Shown here: positions 54,591 to 63,227 of the stretch, piece after piece
Layout of the letters: each line of letters opens with the position of its first letter
Numbering within the stretch: the first letter of the stretch is position 1
Assembly (NCBI GenBank): GCA_964581605.1
Contig: CAZOPF010000011.1
Coordinates: 16,692 to 80,691, forward strand
DNA from: CAADGU01 sp964581605
GTDB lineage: Bacteria; Chloroflexota; Anaerolineae; Promineifilales; Promineifilaceae
Length of the DNA stretch: 64,000 nucleotides
Direction: 5' to 3'
Notes under the pieces: model-generated
Seen by the model: only the letters and a program-made list of their open reading frames with translations
Told to the model about the DNA's origin: nothing
The model's database searches: none
Program-made: the position numbers and the translations under genes

Positions 54591-56009
54591 ATGGTCGTGA
54601 AACGTCCCCCTGGCCCCAAGGGGCACTTTTTATTGGGTAGCTTGCGCGAATTTGGCGCGGACCCACCTGGATTTTTGCTGCAACTGGCGCAAAACTACGG
54701 TGGCATGACCCATTTCCAGTTATTGCACTATCACACTTATTTGCTGGCCGATTCAGACTATGTGCGGGAAGTGCTGGTGACACAGGCAGATAAATTTGAA
54801 AAAGCGGCTCTGGACCGCCAGATTTTGGGGCAATTTTTGGGCAATGGACTGGTAACAAGCGAAGGGGCATTCCACGCCCGGCAGCGGCGGCTGGCGCAGC
54901 CCGCCTTTCACATGAAGCGCATCCGGGCTTATGCGGATGTGATGGTGGAATATACCGACCATCTGTTGGCGGATTGGCAGGATGGGCAGCGCCGCGATGT
55001 GGCCGAGGATATGATGCGGCTGACGATGCACATTGTTTCCAGAACGTTGTTTGATGCGGATGCGGTGACGGAAACGGAGGACACGGCCGTGACCGTTGGC
55101 CGCGCCATTCACGATTTACAGGCGGTCTCAAATGGGGACTACCGGCGTGGTTTTATGCTGCCTTCCTGGCTGCCGACGGCAGGCAACCGCAAACGCCAGC
55201 GGGCCATAGCCGACTACAGCCGAACGATAGAACGCATCATTGCTGAACGCCGGGCAACGGCCGTACACGGGGAAATTGCCGACAATGGCGACCTGCTTTC
55301 CATGCTCATGCTGGCGCGGGATGAAGATGGCGGTTTTATGGATGATCGCCAGTTAGGTGATGAAGTGGCGACGCTATTTGCCGCCGGGCATGAAACGACT
55401 TCTAATGCGCTGAGTTGGACGTGGTATTTGCTCTCTCAAAACCTGAACGCGGAAGCAAAATTACATGAAGAGTTGGACGGAGTTTTGCACGGCCGTACCC
55501 CCACGCTGGACGATCTGCCCCAGCTACCATACACGCTGCAAGTGATCAAAGAGGCGATGCGGCTGTACCCACCGGCCTGGATTTTGAACGGCCGTACCCC
55601 CCTGACCGATGTGGAAATTGGCGGTTACACCATCCCCCAGGGGAACACCATTTTCATTGCTCCCTACGTCATGCACCGGCTGCCGTACCACTTCCCCAAC
55701 CCGGAACAATTCTCACCGGAACGGTGGACACCGGAGATGGAAAAAGCGCTGCCCAAATACGCCTACATGCCCTTTGGCGGCGGGCCGCGTGTGTGCATCG
55801 GCAATTCGTTTGCGATGATGGAAGCGCAGTTGATCCTGGCGACGATGGCCCAACGTTACCGGCTGCGTCTGGTGGAAGGCACGGCCGTACAGCCCGACGC
55901 CCTCATCACCATGTCCCCCGCCGGTGGCCTGCCTATGATTGTAGAAGCCCGCCAACCCAAACAACGCATCTGGGAAGATGTGGTATTGCCAGAGTTAGCG
56001 GTTCTATAG
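54591..56009 (+). CDS. Cytochrome P450
   Basis: 472 residues, the full length for the family. The I-helix AGHETTS (265-271), ExxR at E321-R324, and the haem loop FGGGPRVCIGNSFA with axial C402 are present. The N-terminus PPGPKGHFLLGSLREF lacks a membrane anchor, so it should be soluble. The pattern resembles CYP102/CYP110-like fatty acid or terpenoid hydroxylases; the substrate is unknown. No ferredoxin or reductase gene is adjacent. AAAGGAG is 8 bases before the ATG. It is likely repressed by the divergent TetR. Confidence 0.95.
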   Translation: MVVKRPPGPKGHFLLGSLREFGADPPGFLLQLAQNYGGMTHFQLLHYHTYLLADSDYVREVLVTQADKFEKAALDRQILGQFLGNGLVTSEGAFHARQRRLAQPAFHMKRIRAYADVMVEYTDHLLADWQDGQRRDVAEDMMRLTMHIVSRTLFDADAVTETEDTAVTVGRAIHDLQAVSNGDYRRGFMLPSWLPTAGNRKRQRAIADYSRTIERIIAERRATAVHGEIADNGDLLSMLMLARDEDGGFMDDRQLGDEVATLFAAGHETTSNALSWTWYLLSQNLNAEAKLHEELDGVLHGRTPTLDDLPQLPYTLQVIKEAMRLYPPAWILNGRTPLTDVEIGGYTIPQGNTIFIAPYVMHRLPYHFPNPEQFSPERWTPEMEKALPKYAYMPFGGGPRVCIGNSFAMMEAQLILATMAQRYRLRLVEGTAVQPDALITMSPAGGLPMIVEARQPKQRIWEDVVLPELAVL

Positions 56010-56097
56010 GATCACGGATGATGCGGATTGGTCGGATTCTCACGGTTTTATTTTGTCTTTCCGTGAAAATCCGTCACATCCGTTAAATCCGTGATCC
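56009..56097. repeat. Stutter hairpin filling the P450/SGNH convergent gap
   Basis: Outer arms GGATCACGGAT and ATCCGTGATCC are perfect; GGATT/AATCC words are reiterated inside. It runs exactly from the last base of the P450 stop to the first base of the SGNH stop. It may act as a bidirectional terminator. Confidence 0.85.
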
Positions 56098-57158
56098 TAT
56101 TCCTGAATAATCACTTCCCGCAGAAAAGTATCTAGCACGATCAACCCGGTGAGGTTGAACGCGCCGTAACCGGTGTAGATGAACAGGTCGCTGTTATAGA
56201 CGGGGCGCTGGTTGAAGGTCATATGGTGTTCGTCTTGTTCCAGGCCACGCCCCGGCAGCGTCTCTGCCACCACATCAAAATCCCACACCGGAATGTGGTA
56301 TTCGGCCGCTAACTCGCGCAAGACGTTGTTGTGATAATTGCTCCCCTCAATGCGGTTGGCTTTGGTGATCAGGATGGGCACGATGCCTTCCGCCAGGGCA
56401 TATTCCACAATCTCGCGCATGTTGCCTTCGTAAGAGCCAGAGTAGTCGTTGGTGCCAAAGTGGATGAGCAAAATGGCCGGGTTGTTCAGGCGGATTTCGC
56501 AAGCCAGCGGCGATTCGTTGGCATAACATAGCTCCTTATCCGCCCATGCCGGGTCGGTGACAGCGGCGCTGTTTAGCCCTACTTTGAGCGCCACCCCTTC
56601 ACGGCCGTATGACCCCGCAAAATAATCAATCACCCCTTGCAAATAAGCATAGTCGCCCAAATCATAGTTGCCATCGTCAAACCAGGTGAAAAATTCATGG
56701 GTGTCCACAATGCTGTCGCCGATTTTGGAGAAGCGGTGAGGGTCACGTCCTAGCTCCTGGCCTTGCGCCCAGATTTCGCGTGACCGCTGCATCGTTTCCT
56801 CTGGCAGCAGCACAAACCAGCCCGGTGCGACCCCATTGACATACACTTCGGCGGGGACAGGTGGCAAAGTCGGCGTGGGCGTGGGCAGAGGTGTGGGGGT
56901 TTCGGTGGGGATGGGCGTGTGTGTGGGTGTGGGTGAGAGGGTGCGGGTGGGCACGGCCGTCGGTGTAGCCGGTGGTGCGTCTGTGGCTGGCAATGGTGTG
57001 GGTACGGCCGTAGATATGGCCGCCAGGGCCGGTGCAGCATCAGGCACGGCCGTCTCCCCTTCACCGTTTTGACCACACCCAACCAGACCACCACACAATA
57101 AAAAAGCCAGTACAACACTGGCTAAAAGATACCATCGTAAAATTGGCTTCCCAGGCAT
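56097..57158 (-). CDS. SGNH-hydrolase-like lipoprotein
   Basis: 353 residues. The signal peptide has a lipobox (GGLVGC), followed by a long Thr/Pro linker (to ~100). The domain has SKIGDSIVDTHEF (Ser block), HFGTNDYSG (Asn block) and LEQDEHHMTF (Asp-His block). An extended N-terminal part of the domain differs from typical GDSL esterases. It is probably a surface-bound carbohydrate or lipid esterase. It converges on the P450 gene. Confidence 0.8.
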   Translation of the reverse strand: MPGKPILRWYLLASVVLAFLLCGGLVGCGQNGEGETAVPDAAPALAAISTAVPTPLPATDAPPATPTAVPTRTLSPTPTHTPIPTETPTPLPTPTPTLPPVPAEVYVNGVAPGWFVLLPEETMQRSREIWAQGQELGRDPHRFSKIGDSIVDTHEFFTWFDDGNYDLGDYAYLQGVIDYFAGSYGREGVALKVGLNSAAVTDPAWADKELCYANESPLACEIRLNNPAILLIHFGTNDYSGSYEGNMREIVEYALAEGIVPILITKANRIEGSNYHNNVLRELAAEYHIPVWDFDVVAETLPGRGLEQDEHHMTFNQRPVYNSDLFIYTGYGAFNLTGLIVLDTFLREVIIQE

Positions 57159-57257
57159 ACTCTCGTCCCGTCATAAAATTTGGCGCTCACTCCATCTAAA
57201 CGCCAGTTGACACGCCAAGTATACCGCAGCCCATTGGCAGTTGCACCTGGTAGATTC

Positions 57258-57366
57258 CTTAGGGATCCTTTGCAAATAAGTTAGCGATTGGGTAATTGGG
57301 TAATTAAGTAATTGAAGCGGCTAATTACCAAATTACTCAATTACATAATTACGGCATAGTTACTTA
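57258..57366 (+). repeat. Dispersed 109-bp element, copy D
   Basis: Starts CTTAGGGATCCTTTGCAAAT and ends near GCATAGTTACTTA; the central part is identical to copy B. It lies between the SGNH gene start and the GreA-like gene stop. The remaining gap 57159-57257 shows no gene. Confidence 0.92.
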
Positions 57367-57386
57367 CCTATCAGGTGCAATCGCCC

Positions 57387-57860
57387 TCACGCCAGCGCCA
57401 CAATGCGGTAATGCAATTCCCCCATGGGCGCATTGACGACCACCTCATCGCCCACTTTGTGGTGTAACAAAGCGTGTCCCAACGGCGACTCATTAGAAAT
57501 AAAACCTCTGCCGGGGTCAGCTTCAGCCACGCCCACAATGGTGTACTCTTCCATCTCACCATCCTCAGTCTGGATGATCACCGTTTCGCCCACATCTACC
57601 CGGTTATCTTCATTACCCGGCTCAATCAGTTGGGCATGGTCAAGCATATAGCTGATCTCTTGTATGCGAGCATCCACAAAAGCCAGCTCTTCCTCAATAA
57701 GCATATGCTCGGTGCTGTCCATCCAATCGCCCCCCCCTCTGGCTTCTTGCAAGCGGGCGATAGTTTCTATGCGCTTCTCATTTTGCAGGTAAGTCAGCTC
57801 TGTTTCCAGATCAGCTTTGCCTTTTTCCGTCAAATAAATAGGTTTATCTAAAGTAATCAT
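57387..57860 (-). CDS. GreA-like transcript cleavage factor
   Basis: 157 residues. The N-terminal coiled coil (LTEKGKADLETELTYLQNEKR, IARLQEARGGGDWMDSTEHM) and the C-terminal FKBP-like domain (YTIVGVAEADPGRGFISNESPLGHALLHHKVGDEVVVNAP) match GreA. The tip that enters RNA polymerase reads GDWMDS instead of the common GD(L/A)xEN, so D45 and D48 replace the Asp/Glu pair. It may be a paralogue with altered activity. AGGTG precedes the ATG. Confidence 0.9.
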   Translation of the reverse strand: MITLDKPIYLTEKGKADLETELTYLQNEKRIETIARLQEARGGGDWMDSTEHMLIEEELAFVDARIQEISYMLDHAQLIEPGNEDNRVDVGETVIIQTEDGEMEEYTIVGVAEADPGRGFISNESPLGHALLHHKVGDEVVVNAPMGELHYRIVALA

Positions 57861-57979
57861 ATTTCACCTGTGGAGGCACAAAACGAGTATCTCCCTTCTG
57901 ACTATAAATCTTTTACTCATGCCCGAATAGTGATAAATAGCATCCCCCCTCTTGAAGAAAGTCACCGGGAACGGCACAC

Positions 57980-58017
57980 TTGAACAGTTACCTATCTGCT
58001 ACTAAACTCCCCCTATG
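57980..58017 (+). promoter_or_regulatory. Predicted leaderless promoter of HPr-kinase-like gene
   Basis: TTGAAC, a 17-base spacer, TAAACT, then CCCCCT and ATG. It matches the layout at 43635-43672. No ribosome-binding site is present. Confidence 0.6.
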
Positions 58018-59043
58018 TACTTCCAATTGCACCGCCTTTGCATCCACCTGGAGAGTGACAATACGGCCGTAAACCAGGAATGGCAGCGGCTGTTTGCGGG
58101 CTGGTTGGTGGATGAACCGTCTCAGATAGACATACACCTGCAACTGGCCCTGGTGGATGAACTTCCCTCTTTGCCCGGCACCTCCCCTTTTTTCACCGAC
58201 TTCCGGCCGCTGCCAGATGACATAGGCGTATTGTCTGTGTATACGGCCGATGCAGACACAGTCTGGCTGCATTACCACGATGGCGCTTTGGTGCAAACGC
58301 CGCTGGCTTTCAATTTCGCAGCAAAAGTCCAAAGTAGCAAGGAGCATGGGAACATGGAAACGCTACCTGCTTCTTTGCGGGCCAACACCATTTCCGGTGT
58401 TGTGACGGCTCCCGCGCTGGCCTACGGCCGTCTGGAGGATATCACCTTCACCAGCCTGGCCCCCGCTTTGCGGCGGCAGGGATATTACCTGGTTCATGCG
58501 TTTGCGGCCGCCCGGAACGGCCGTGCGGTTCTCCTTGTTGGCGCGTCGGGCAGCGGCAAAACCACGTCAGGACTCAGCCTGTTGTTGGGCGGCTGGCAAT
58601 TATTAGCCAATGACATTTTACTTCTGGAAAAGCGGGCCGATGGCCTGTACGCCTTGCCCACGCCTGGCGGCGTCAGCATTCGCCCCCTTACCTTTGATTT
58701 ATTGCCGCCATTGAAACAGTGGCTCCAGAGTGGCCCGTTTTCCGCCAAAGTCAACATTTCTGGCCAGCAGCTCACCAGAGGCCAGTGGGCAGAACCCGCC
58801 CTGGCGCACTGCATTTTGTTGCCAAAAATTGAAACGGCTCAACCATGCAGCCACCTGCAACCGGCCCACCGCGCTGTCGCTCTGGTGCGCCTGTTAGAAG
58901 AAAGTGCTGACCGGTGGGATACGGCCGCTCTGAACGCGCATGTGGATGTGATGGAGCAATTATCCCGGCAAACGGCCGTCTACCATTTGTATCTGGGCCA
59001 GGATGTGGAGCGCCTGCCCCGGCTCATCGAGGAGATCATTTGA
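58015..59043 (+). CDS. HPr-kinase-like P-loop protein
   Basis: 342 residues. A P-loop GASGSGKTT at 176-184 is preceded by YYLVHAFAAARNGRAVLLVG and followed by LLLGGWQLLANDILLLE, the HprK/PEP-carboxykinase-like pattern. It lacks the HPrK N-terminal domain. Such proteins occur in peptide-maturation and sugar-related clusters and may phosphorylate a small carrier. The target is unknown. Its stop overlaps the epimerase start. Confidence 0.75.
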   Translation: MYFQLHRLCIHLESDNTAVNQEWQRLFAGWLVDEPSQIDIHLQLALVDELPSLPGTSPFFTDFRPLPDDIGVLSVYTADADTVWLHYHDGALVQTPLAFNFAAKVQSSKEHGNMETLPASLRANTISGVVTAPALAYGRLEDITFTSLAPALRRQGYYLVHAFAAARNGRAVLLVGASGSGKTTSGLSLLLGGWQLLANDILLLEKRADGLYALPTPGGVSIRPLTFDLLPPLKQWLQSGPFSAKVNISGQQLTRGQWAEPALAHCILLPKIETAQPCSHLQPAHRAVALVRLLEESADRWDTAALNAHVDVMEQLSRQTAVYHLYLGQDVERLPRLIEEII

Positions 59044-59930
59044 CACAACAGCGTGTTCTGGTTACGGGTGCTACAGGCTTTGTCGGGCGGGCGCTGCTCC
59101 CCTATTTGGTGGAGCAGGGGTATGTGGTAACCGCACTGGCGCGTGAGGGATATGCGGAATCGGGTTGGCCGCCAGCGCTCACGGCCGTGCGCCCTCAAAT
59201 AGATGTGGTCTATGCCGATCTGCGCAACTGGCAACTGACGGTGCGGGCTATACGGGATGCCCGGCCCGATGTGGTCATTCATCTGGCGGCGGTGGGGGTG
59301 GCTGATCCCTTTTTGCCGGTGGAGACGGCCGTGCGCCACAACCTCACCGGCACCCTCAACCTGCTCCGTGCCTGTTTTGAAAAGACATTCACCACCCGGC
59401 AACTGATCATCGCCCGCACCCCCGGCGAACGGGCAAGCATGAACGTCTACGCTGCCAGCAAAGCGGCCGCCTGGAACTTTTGTGAGATGTACGGCCGTAC
59501 TCAAAACTGGCCCATTCACGGCGCGATGATCTTCCAGGCTTACGGGCCAGGCCAATCGCCGCGCAACCTCATCCCCGCCGCCCTCGCCGCCGCCCGCGCC
59601 GGGCAGGACTTTCCCATGACCGCCGGCGCACAGCAGCGTGACTGGATTTACGTGACCGATGTCGCCGCCGGACTGACCGCTATGTCAGGCGCATCCCTCA
59701 TGCCAGGGGAAACGGTGGAATTAGGCAGCGGTCAAACAGCCAGCCTGCTTGACGTGGTGCAGCTGGTGTACAAATTAGTGGGGCGGGGTGGACGGCCGTT
59801 GTCCGGCGCCCTCCCCTCCCGCCCCGGCGAAATTGAGGTACAAATTGCCAACGCTGCCCATGCGCGTGAACGGATTGGTTGGGGGACGGCGATCTCACTT
59901 GATGAAGGAATCAAGAAGATAATCAGGTAA
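59040..59930 (+). CDS. NAD-dependent epimerase/dehydratase (extended SDR)
   Basis: 296 residues. The nucleotide-binding motif GATGFVGRALL is at the N-terminus, with VVIHLAAVGV, the active-site YAASKAA, and DWIYVTDVAAGL near the end. It probably alters a nucleotide sugar. The start is a TTG at 59040 with GAGGAG just upstream, overlapping the previous stop by four bases. A frame from 58914 is only an open extension. Confidence 0.88.
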   Translation: MTQQRVLVTGATGFVGRALLPYLVEQGYVVTALAREGYAESGWPPALTAVRPQIDVVYADLRNWQLTVRAIRDARPDVVIHLAAVGVADPFLPVETAVRHNLTGTLNLLRACFEKTFTTRQLIIARTPGERASMNVYAASKAAAWNFCEMYGRTQNWPIHGAMIFQAYGPGQSPRNLIPAALAAARAGQDFPMTAGAQQRDWIYVTDVAAGLTAMSGASLMPGETVELGSGQTASLLDVVQLVYKLVGRGGRPLSGALPSRPGEIEVQIANAAHARERIGWGTAISLDEGIKKIIR

Positions 59931-59970
59931 TTACCCAATTACCCAATTACCCAATTACCCAATTACCATG
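59926..59970. repeat. Stutter word region, CCCAATTA units
   Basis: TAATTACCCAATTACCCAAT and further CCCAATTA units; an 8-base tandem with four copies. It fills the gap between the convergent epimerase and panC genes and resembles one arm of the 106-110-bp element. Confidence 0.75.
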
Positions 59971-60791
59971 TTATCTATCAACCGCGTTTTGCCAAAAAAG
60001 ACCGCCAGAGAAAACAAGGCACCGGATTCCACCCGTTCCAGTTCTTGCAGCGTCAGGGGGTGGGCGGCGCTGGCATAGTCCAGCCGGGCCAGCGGTTCGC
60101 TGGCGACGGTGGCGGCCATGATCTGGCGCAGGCGGTTGCCATCGCGTTCGCCCTGCATATAGGCATCGGAAACGGCCGTAAGCGCCCGGTACAACACAGT
60201 GGCTGCCTGCCGCTGCTCCGGCGAGAGGTAGGCATTGCGTGAACTCATCGCCAGACCATCGGCTTCGCGCACAGTGGGGCAAATGACCATTTCCAGGTTG
60301 AAATTGAGGTCGCGCACCATTTGGCGCAGCACCACCGTTTGTTGAGCGTCCTTTTGCCCAAAGTAGGCGCGGGTGGGCTGAATGATGTTGAACAGTTTGG
60401 CAACCACCGTCGCCACCCCTTGAAAATGGGTGGGGCGGGATGCCCCTTCCAATGGTTTGGCGACCTGACCGACGGTCACAGCCGTCTGGAAATCTGGCGG
60501 GTACATGGTGGCGTCGGTGGGCGTAAACACCAGGTCTACCCTTTCCGCTGCCAGCAGCGCCAGGTCCCGTTCCAGATTGCGCGGGTAGCTGCTCAGGTCT
60601 TCGGTGGGGGCAAATTGGGTGGGGTTGACGAAAATGGTCACGGCCGTGAACCCATTTTCCTCTTTCGCCCGCCGCACCAGCGACAGGTGCCCCTCATGCA
60701 AATACCCCATTGTCGGCACCAGCCCCCAGGTAGACCCCATTTCCTTTTCCCGAATCTGGCGAACTTCGCTAATATCTCCAGTGACTATCAT
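59955..60791 (-). CDS. panC: Pantothenate synthetase
   Basis: 278 residues. VPTMGYLHEGHLSLVRRAK has the HxGH residues H32 and H35. VFVNPTQF-like TIFVNPTQFAPTEDL, FGQKDAQQ and SSRNAYL are present. It joins pantoate and beta-alanine using ATP. It follows panB and panE on one strand. The ATG at 60791 has AAAGGA upstream; the frame to 60830 is a translated hairpin. Confidence 0.96.
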   Translation of the reverse strand: MIVTGDISEVRQIREKEMGSTWGLVPTMGYLHEGHLSLVRRAKEENGFTAVTIFVNPTQFAPTEDLSSYPRNLERDLALLAAERVDLVFTPTDATMYPPDFQTAVTVGQVAKPLEGASRPTHFQGVATVVAKLFNIIQPTRAYFGQKDAQQTVVLRQMVRDLNFNLEMVICPTVREADGLAMSSRNAYLSPEQRQAATVLYRALTAVSDAYMQGERDGNRLRQIMAATVASEPLARLDYASAAHPLTLQELERVESGALFSLAVFFGKTRLIDNMVIG

Positions 60792-60805
60792 ACCGATTCC
60801 TTTAC

Positions 60806-60850
60806 GGAGGGGAGGCTTTAGCCGAAACAATCGGCTAAAGCCTCCCCTCC
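60806..60850. repeat. Perfect 20-bp hairpin between panE and panC
   Basis: A 20-base arm starting GGAGGGGAGGCTTTAGCC and its exact complement enclose a 5-base loop (AACAA). The panE stop codon (60835-60837) lies in the stem, and the panC ribosome-binding site starts just beyond. It has no T-run. Confidence 0.92.
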
Positions 60851-61848
60851 TGGTTAGATATGTTGGCGATTTGCGATTGGAGATGAGAGATTATCGCCGG
60901 CACATCAATCGCCAATTGCCAATCGCCACTCTCCACTCTCTGTATCTCTCTCAACAACACTTCATTGGCCGGGGTGGGCACGTGGTAGGCACGGCCGTAA
61001 GCCACCACCGCGCCACAGATCGCCTCAATCTCCGTCCGCGCCCCGCGCAGGATGTCTTGCAGCATGGAGGATTGGTTGGTGGCCGTGCCCCGCGCCACGT
61101 CCAGGGCGCGTTGGGCGGCGTCGGCATAGGGCAGCTTGATGCCCTGTGCCTGGGCGACGGCGGCCGCTTCATTGGCCGCCTGAGCCATAATCGCCTGCGC
61201 TGCCGGGTTTTCGGCCAGATAGCCGTTGGGCACGCGCAGTAGCGCCGTCAGCGGATTGATCCCGGCGTTGATCGCCAGTTTGCCCCACACCAGGCTGATG
61301 GGATTATCCGTCAGGTAGGTGGGGAAACCGGCCTGTTGAAACAGGGCGGCGACTTCGGCCAGAGTGATGTGGGCGCCCGGCCCGGTGGGTGGAGCCAGGT
61401 AAGTGTGCCCCATCCCGGCCACACGCACATGCCCCGGCCCGGCCATAGCCGCCCCGGCCGAGGTGACGCCTAAAGCGGCCGGGTGAGGCGTCAGTTCGTG
61501 GGCGAGTGTTTCCAGATTGCCCAGGCCGTTTTGCAGCGTCAGCGTCAGCCCGTCATCGGCCAATAGCTGGCGGGCGACGTTGGCGGCGGCGGCCGTTTTG
61601 TGGCTTTTCACCAGGATGAGGGCCAGGTCGGCGGGGGCCACATCGGCGATGATGTTGGTGGCGCGGAGGGGGGTGTGGTAAGTACGGCCGTCGGTACGGC
61701 CGTCAGCCATTTCCACCAGCAGCCCATTTTCGCGCAGGGCCGCCAACTGCTCCGGCCATTCGCCGAGCAAGGTCACATCTGCATATGGCTGCAAATGTGC
61801 CCCAAACAGGCTGCCCATGGCGCCGATGCCGATGATGGCGATCTTCAT
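60835..61848 (-). CDS. panE: 2-dehydropantoate 2-reductase
   Basis: 337 residues. IIGIGAMGSLFGAHL binds NADPH, then ILVKSHKT, LQNGLGN, and catalytic Lys in WGKLAINAGINPLTAL. It makes pantoate. The last ~30 residues (VESGDWQLAIDVPAIISH and following) are a translated stutter repeat at 60855-60945. The ATG at 61848 (MKIAIIGIG) is the real start; the frame to 61896 is again a repeat. Confidence 0.93.
   Translation of the reverse strand: MKIAIIGIGAMGSLFGAHLQPYADVTLLGEWPEQLAALRENGLLVEMADGRTDGRTYHTPLRATNIIADVAPADLALILVKSHKTAAAANVARQLLADDGLTLTLQNGLGNLETLAHELTPHPAALGVTSAGAAMAGPGHVRVAGMGHTYLAPPTGPGAHITLAEVAALFQQAGFPTYLTDNPISLVWGKLAINAGINPLTALLRVPNGYLAENPAAQAIMAQAANEAAAVAQAQGIKLPYADAAQRALDVARGTATNQSSMLQDILRGARTEIEAICGAVVAYGRAYHVPTPANEVLLREIQRVESGDWQLAIDVPAIISHLQSQIANISNQEGRL
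60855..60945. repeat. Stutter hairpin inside the 3' end of panE
   Basis: TTGGCGATTTGCGATTGGAG on the left and CAATCGCCAATTGCCAATC on the right pair over about 14 bases; AGATGAGAGATT lies between. It adds an extension to PanE. Confidence 0.7.
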
Positions 61849-61849
61849 G

Positions 61850-61920
61850 GTGTGGTGCGTGGTGGGTGATGGGTGATGCGTGATGGATTGGTTCACGGGT
61901 CACGCATCACGCATCACGAA
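61850..61920. repeat. Stutter hairpin between panB and panE
   Basis: GGTGGGTGATGGGTGATGCG on the left and CACGCATCACGCATCACG on the right. It covers the whole gap and the panB stop. Words are shared with the element at 25630. Confidence 0.8.
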
Positions 61921-62771
61921 TTTTCCTCTAGCAACCGTTGGAAGGCCGCCACTTCCGCTTCCGCCATGGGGTAGGTGTGTTCGTTGGTGGGGAAACGGCC
62001 GTTGACCACATCGTCGCGGTAGGCAGTGAGGGCATTGACGATGACCTCGTTGACGCGGGCGTATTGCCTGACGAATTTGGGGGTGAAACGGTCGAACAGG
62101 CCCAGCAGGTCGTGGTAGACCAGCACCTGCCCATCGCAGCCCGCGCCCGCGCCAATGCCGATGGTGGGGATGTGCAGCCGTTGGCTGATGGCGGCGGCGA
62201 CGGGGGCGGGCACGGCTTCCAGGACGATGGCAAAACAGCCTGCTTCTTCCAGGATGAGGGCGTCTTGCAGCAGGCGGTGGGCGGCGACGGCCGTTTTGCC
62301 CTGCGCTTTGAACCCCCCTAACTGCGAGATGGTTTGCGGCGTCAGGCCAATATGCCCCATCACGGGAATGCCCGCCCGGACGATGGCCTGTACCGCCGGG
62401 GCCACATCCCGCCCGCCTTCCAGTTTGATGGCGTCCATGCCTGCTTCTTTCAAGAAACGGCCGGCGTTGCGTACCGTTTCTGCCGGTTCAATCTGGTAAG
62501 ACATAAAGGGCATGTCGCCCACCAGGAAGGGGTGTTTGGCGCCGCGAGCCACGGCGCGGCAGTGGTGCAGCATCTCATCCAGGGTGACGGCGACGGTGTT
62601 TTCATGCCCCAACATGACCATGGCCAGCGAGTCGCCCACCAGGATGATGTCAATTTCGGCCTGGTCTACCAACATGCCGCCGGAATAGTCGTAGGCGGTG
62701 AGCATGGTGAGGGGCACTTTTTGCTCTTTGCGTTTTTGTATGTCTAAGACGGTTACTTTCTTTCGGGCCAT
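61914..62771 (-). CDS. panB: 3-methyl-2-oxobutanoate hydroxymethyltransferase
   Basis: 285 residues. LTAYDYSGGMLVDQAEIDIILVGDSLAMV, AIKLEGG, VMGHIGLTPQ, and IGIGAGAGCDGQVLVYHDLLGL are diagnostic. It adds the hydroxymethyl group from methylene-tetrahydrofolate to make ketopantoate. AAAGGAGAAAACAAG precedes the ATG. It leads a panB-panE-panC operon; panD is not in the window. Confidence 0.96.
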   Translation of the reverse strand: MARKKVTVLDIQKRKEQKVPLTMLTAYDYSGGMLVDQAEIDIILVGDSLAMVMLGHENTVAVTLDEMLHHCRAVARGAKHPFLVGDMPFMSYQIEPAETVRNAGRFLKEAGMDAIKLEGGRDVAPAVQAIVRAGIPVMGHIGLTPQTISQLGGFKAQGKTAVAAHRLLQDALILEEAGCFAIVLEAVPAPVAAAISQRLHIPTIGIGAGAGCDGQVLVYHDLLGLFDRFTPKFVRQYARVNEVIVNALTAYRDDVVNGRFPTNEHTYPMAEAEVAAFQRLLEENS

Positions 62772-62885
62772 CTTGTTTTCTCCTTTCCGCTGCCAATTTC
62801 AGTGTGGTGTGATTATAACCGTACACGGGTTATAAGCTGACATTTTGTCGGGTTCTTTCCGGCAATCGCATACCCACCTAATTCC

Positions 62886-63095
62886 CGGCGATTGAAATGT
62901 CGCCCGCGCGACGCCCGCGCGACGCCCGCGCGACGCTCGTGCGACGCTTCGCCCTGCGGCTACAAATAGCAAAGCCCACCCTTCACGGAGTTCAGGGCAG
63001 GCACTTCGTGGGCTGGTTGTGGGCTGGTATCCACCGGGGATTAGTCGGCGAAGACCGACTTTTCGCTTGCAGGCACGATTTCAACCGCTATGAGT
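62886..63095. repeat. Compound palindromic repeat region
   Basis: GCGATTGAAATGTCG at 62887 is matched at the other end by CGATTTCAACCGC (63079-63091). Inside are an 11-bp tandem (CGCCCGCGCGA, about three and a half copies, 62898-62935) and a hairpin AGTCGGCGAAGACCGACTTTTCG at 63041-63063. It may be a non-coding mobile or palindromic element. No convincing gene lies in 62772-63227. Confidence 0.55.
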
Positions 63096-63227
63096 TGTCT
63101 TCACCTATCCAACTGTCATAGTTGTTAGAAGTTCTTCTCTTTCTGAGCAACAATTTCCAGAGCCTTTACCCAAGCGGCTAAAAATGAGTTGGCCGATTTA
63201 AGCGTTGGCTCAACTGGCTAAAAACTG

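Noticed and set aside
59926..59970. CRISPR-like spacing of the CCCAATTA units
   Set aside because: Units are direct 8-base tandem copies without spacers, and no cas genes are present. It belongs to the stutter-word family.
62897..63121. 74-codon frame over the tandem-repeat region
   Set aside because: The start is made by the 11-bp tandem and the translation is low complexity; no family similarity.
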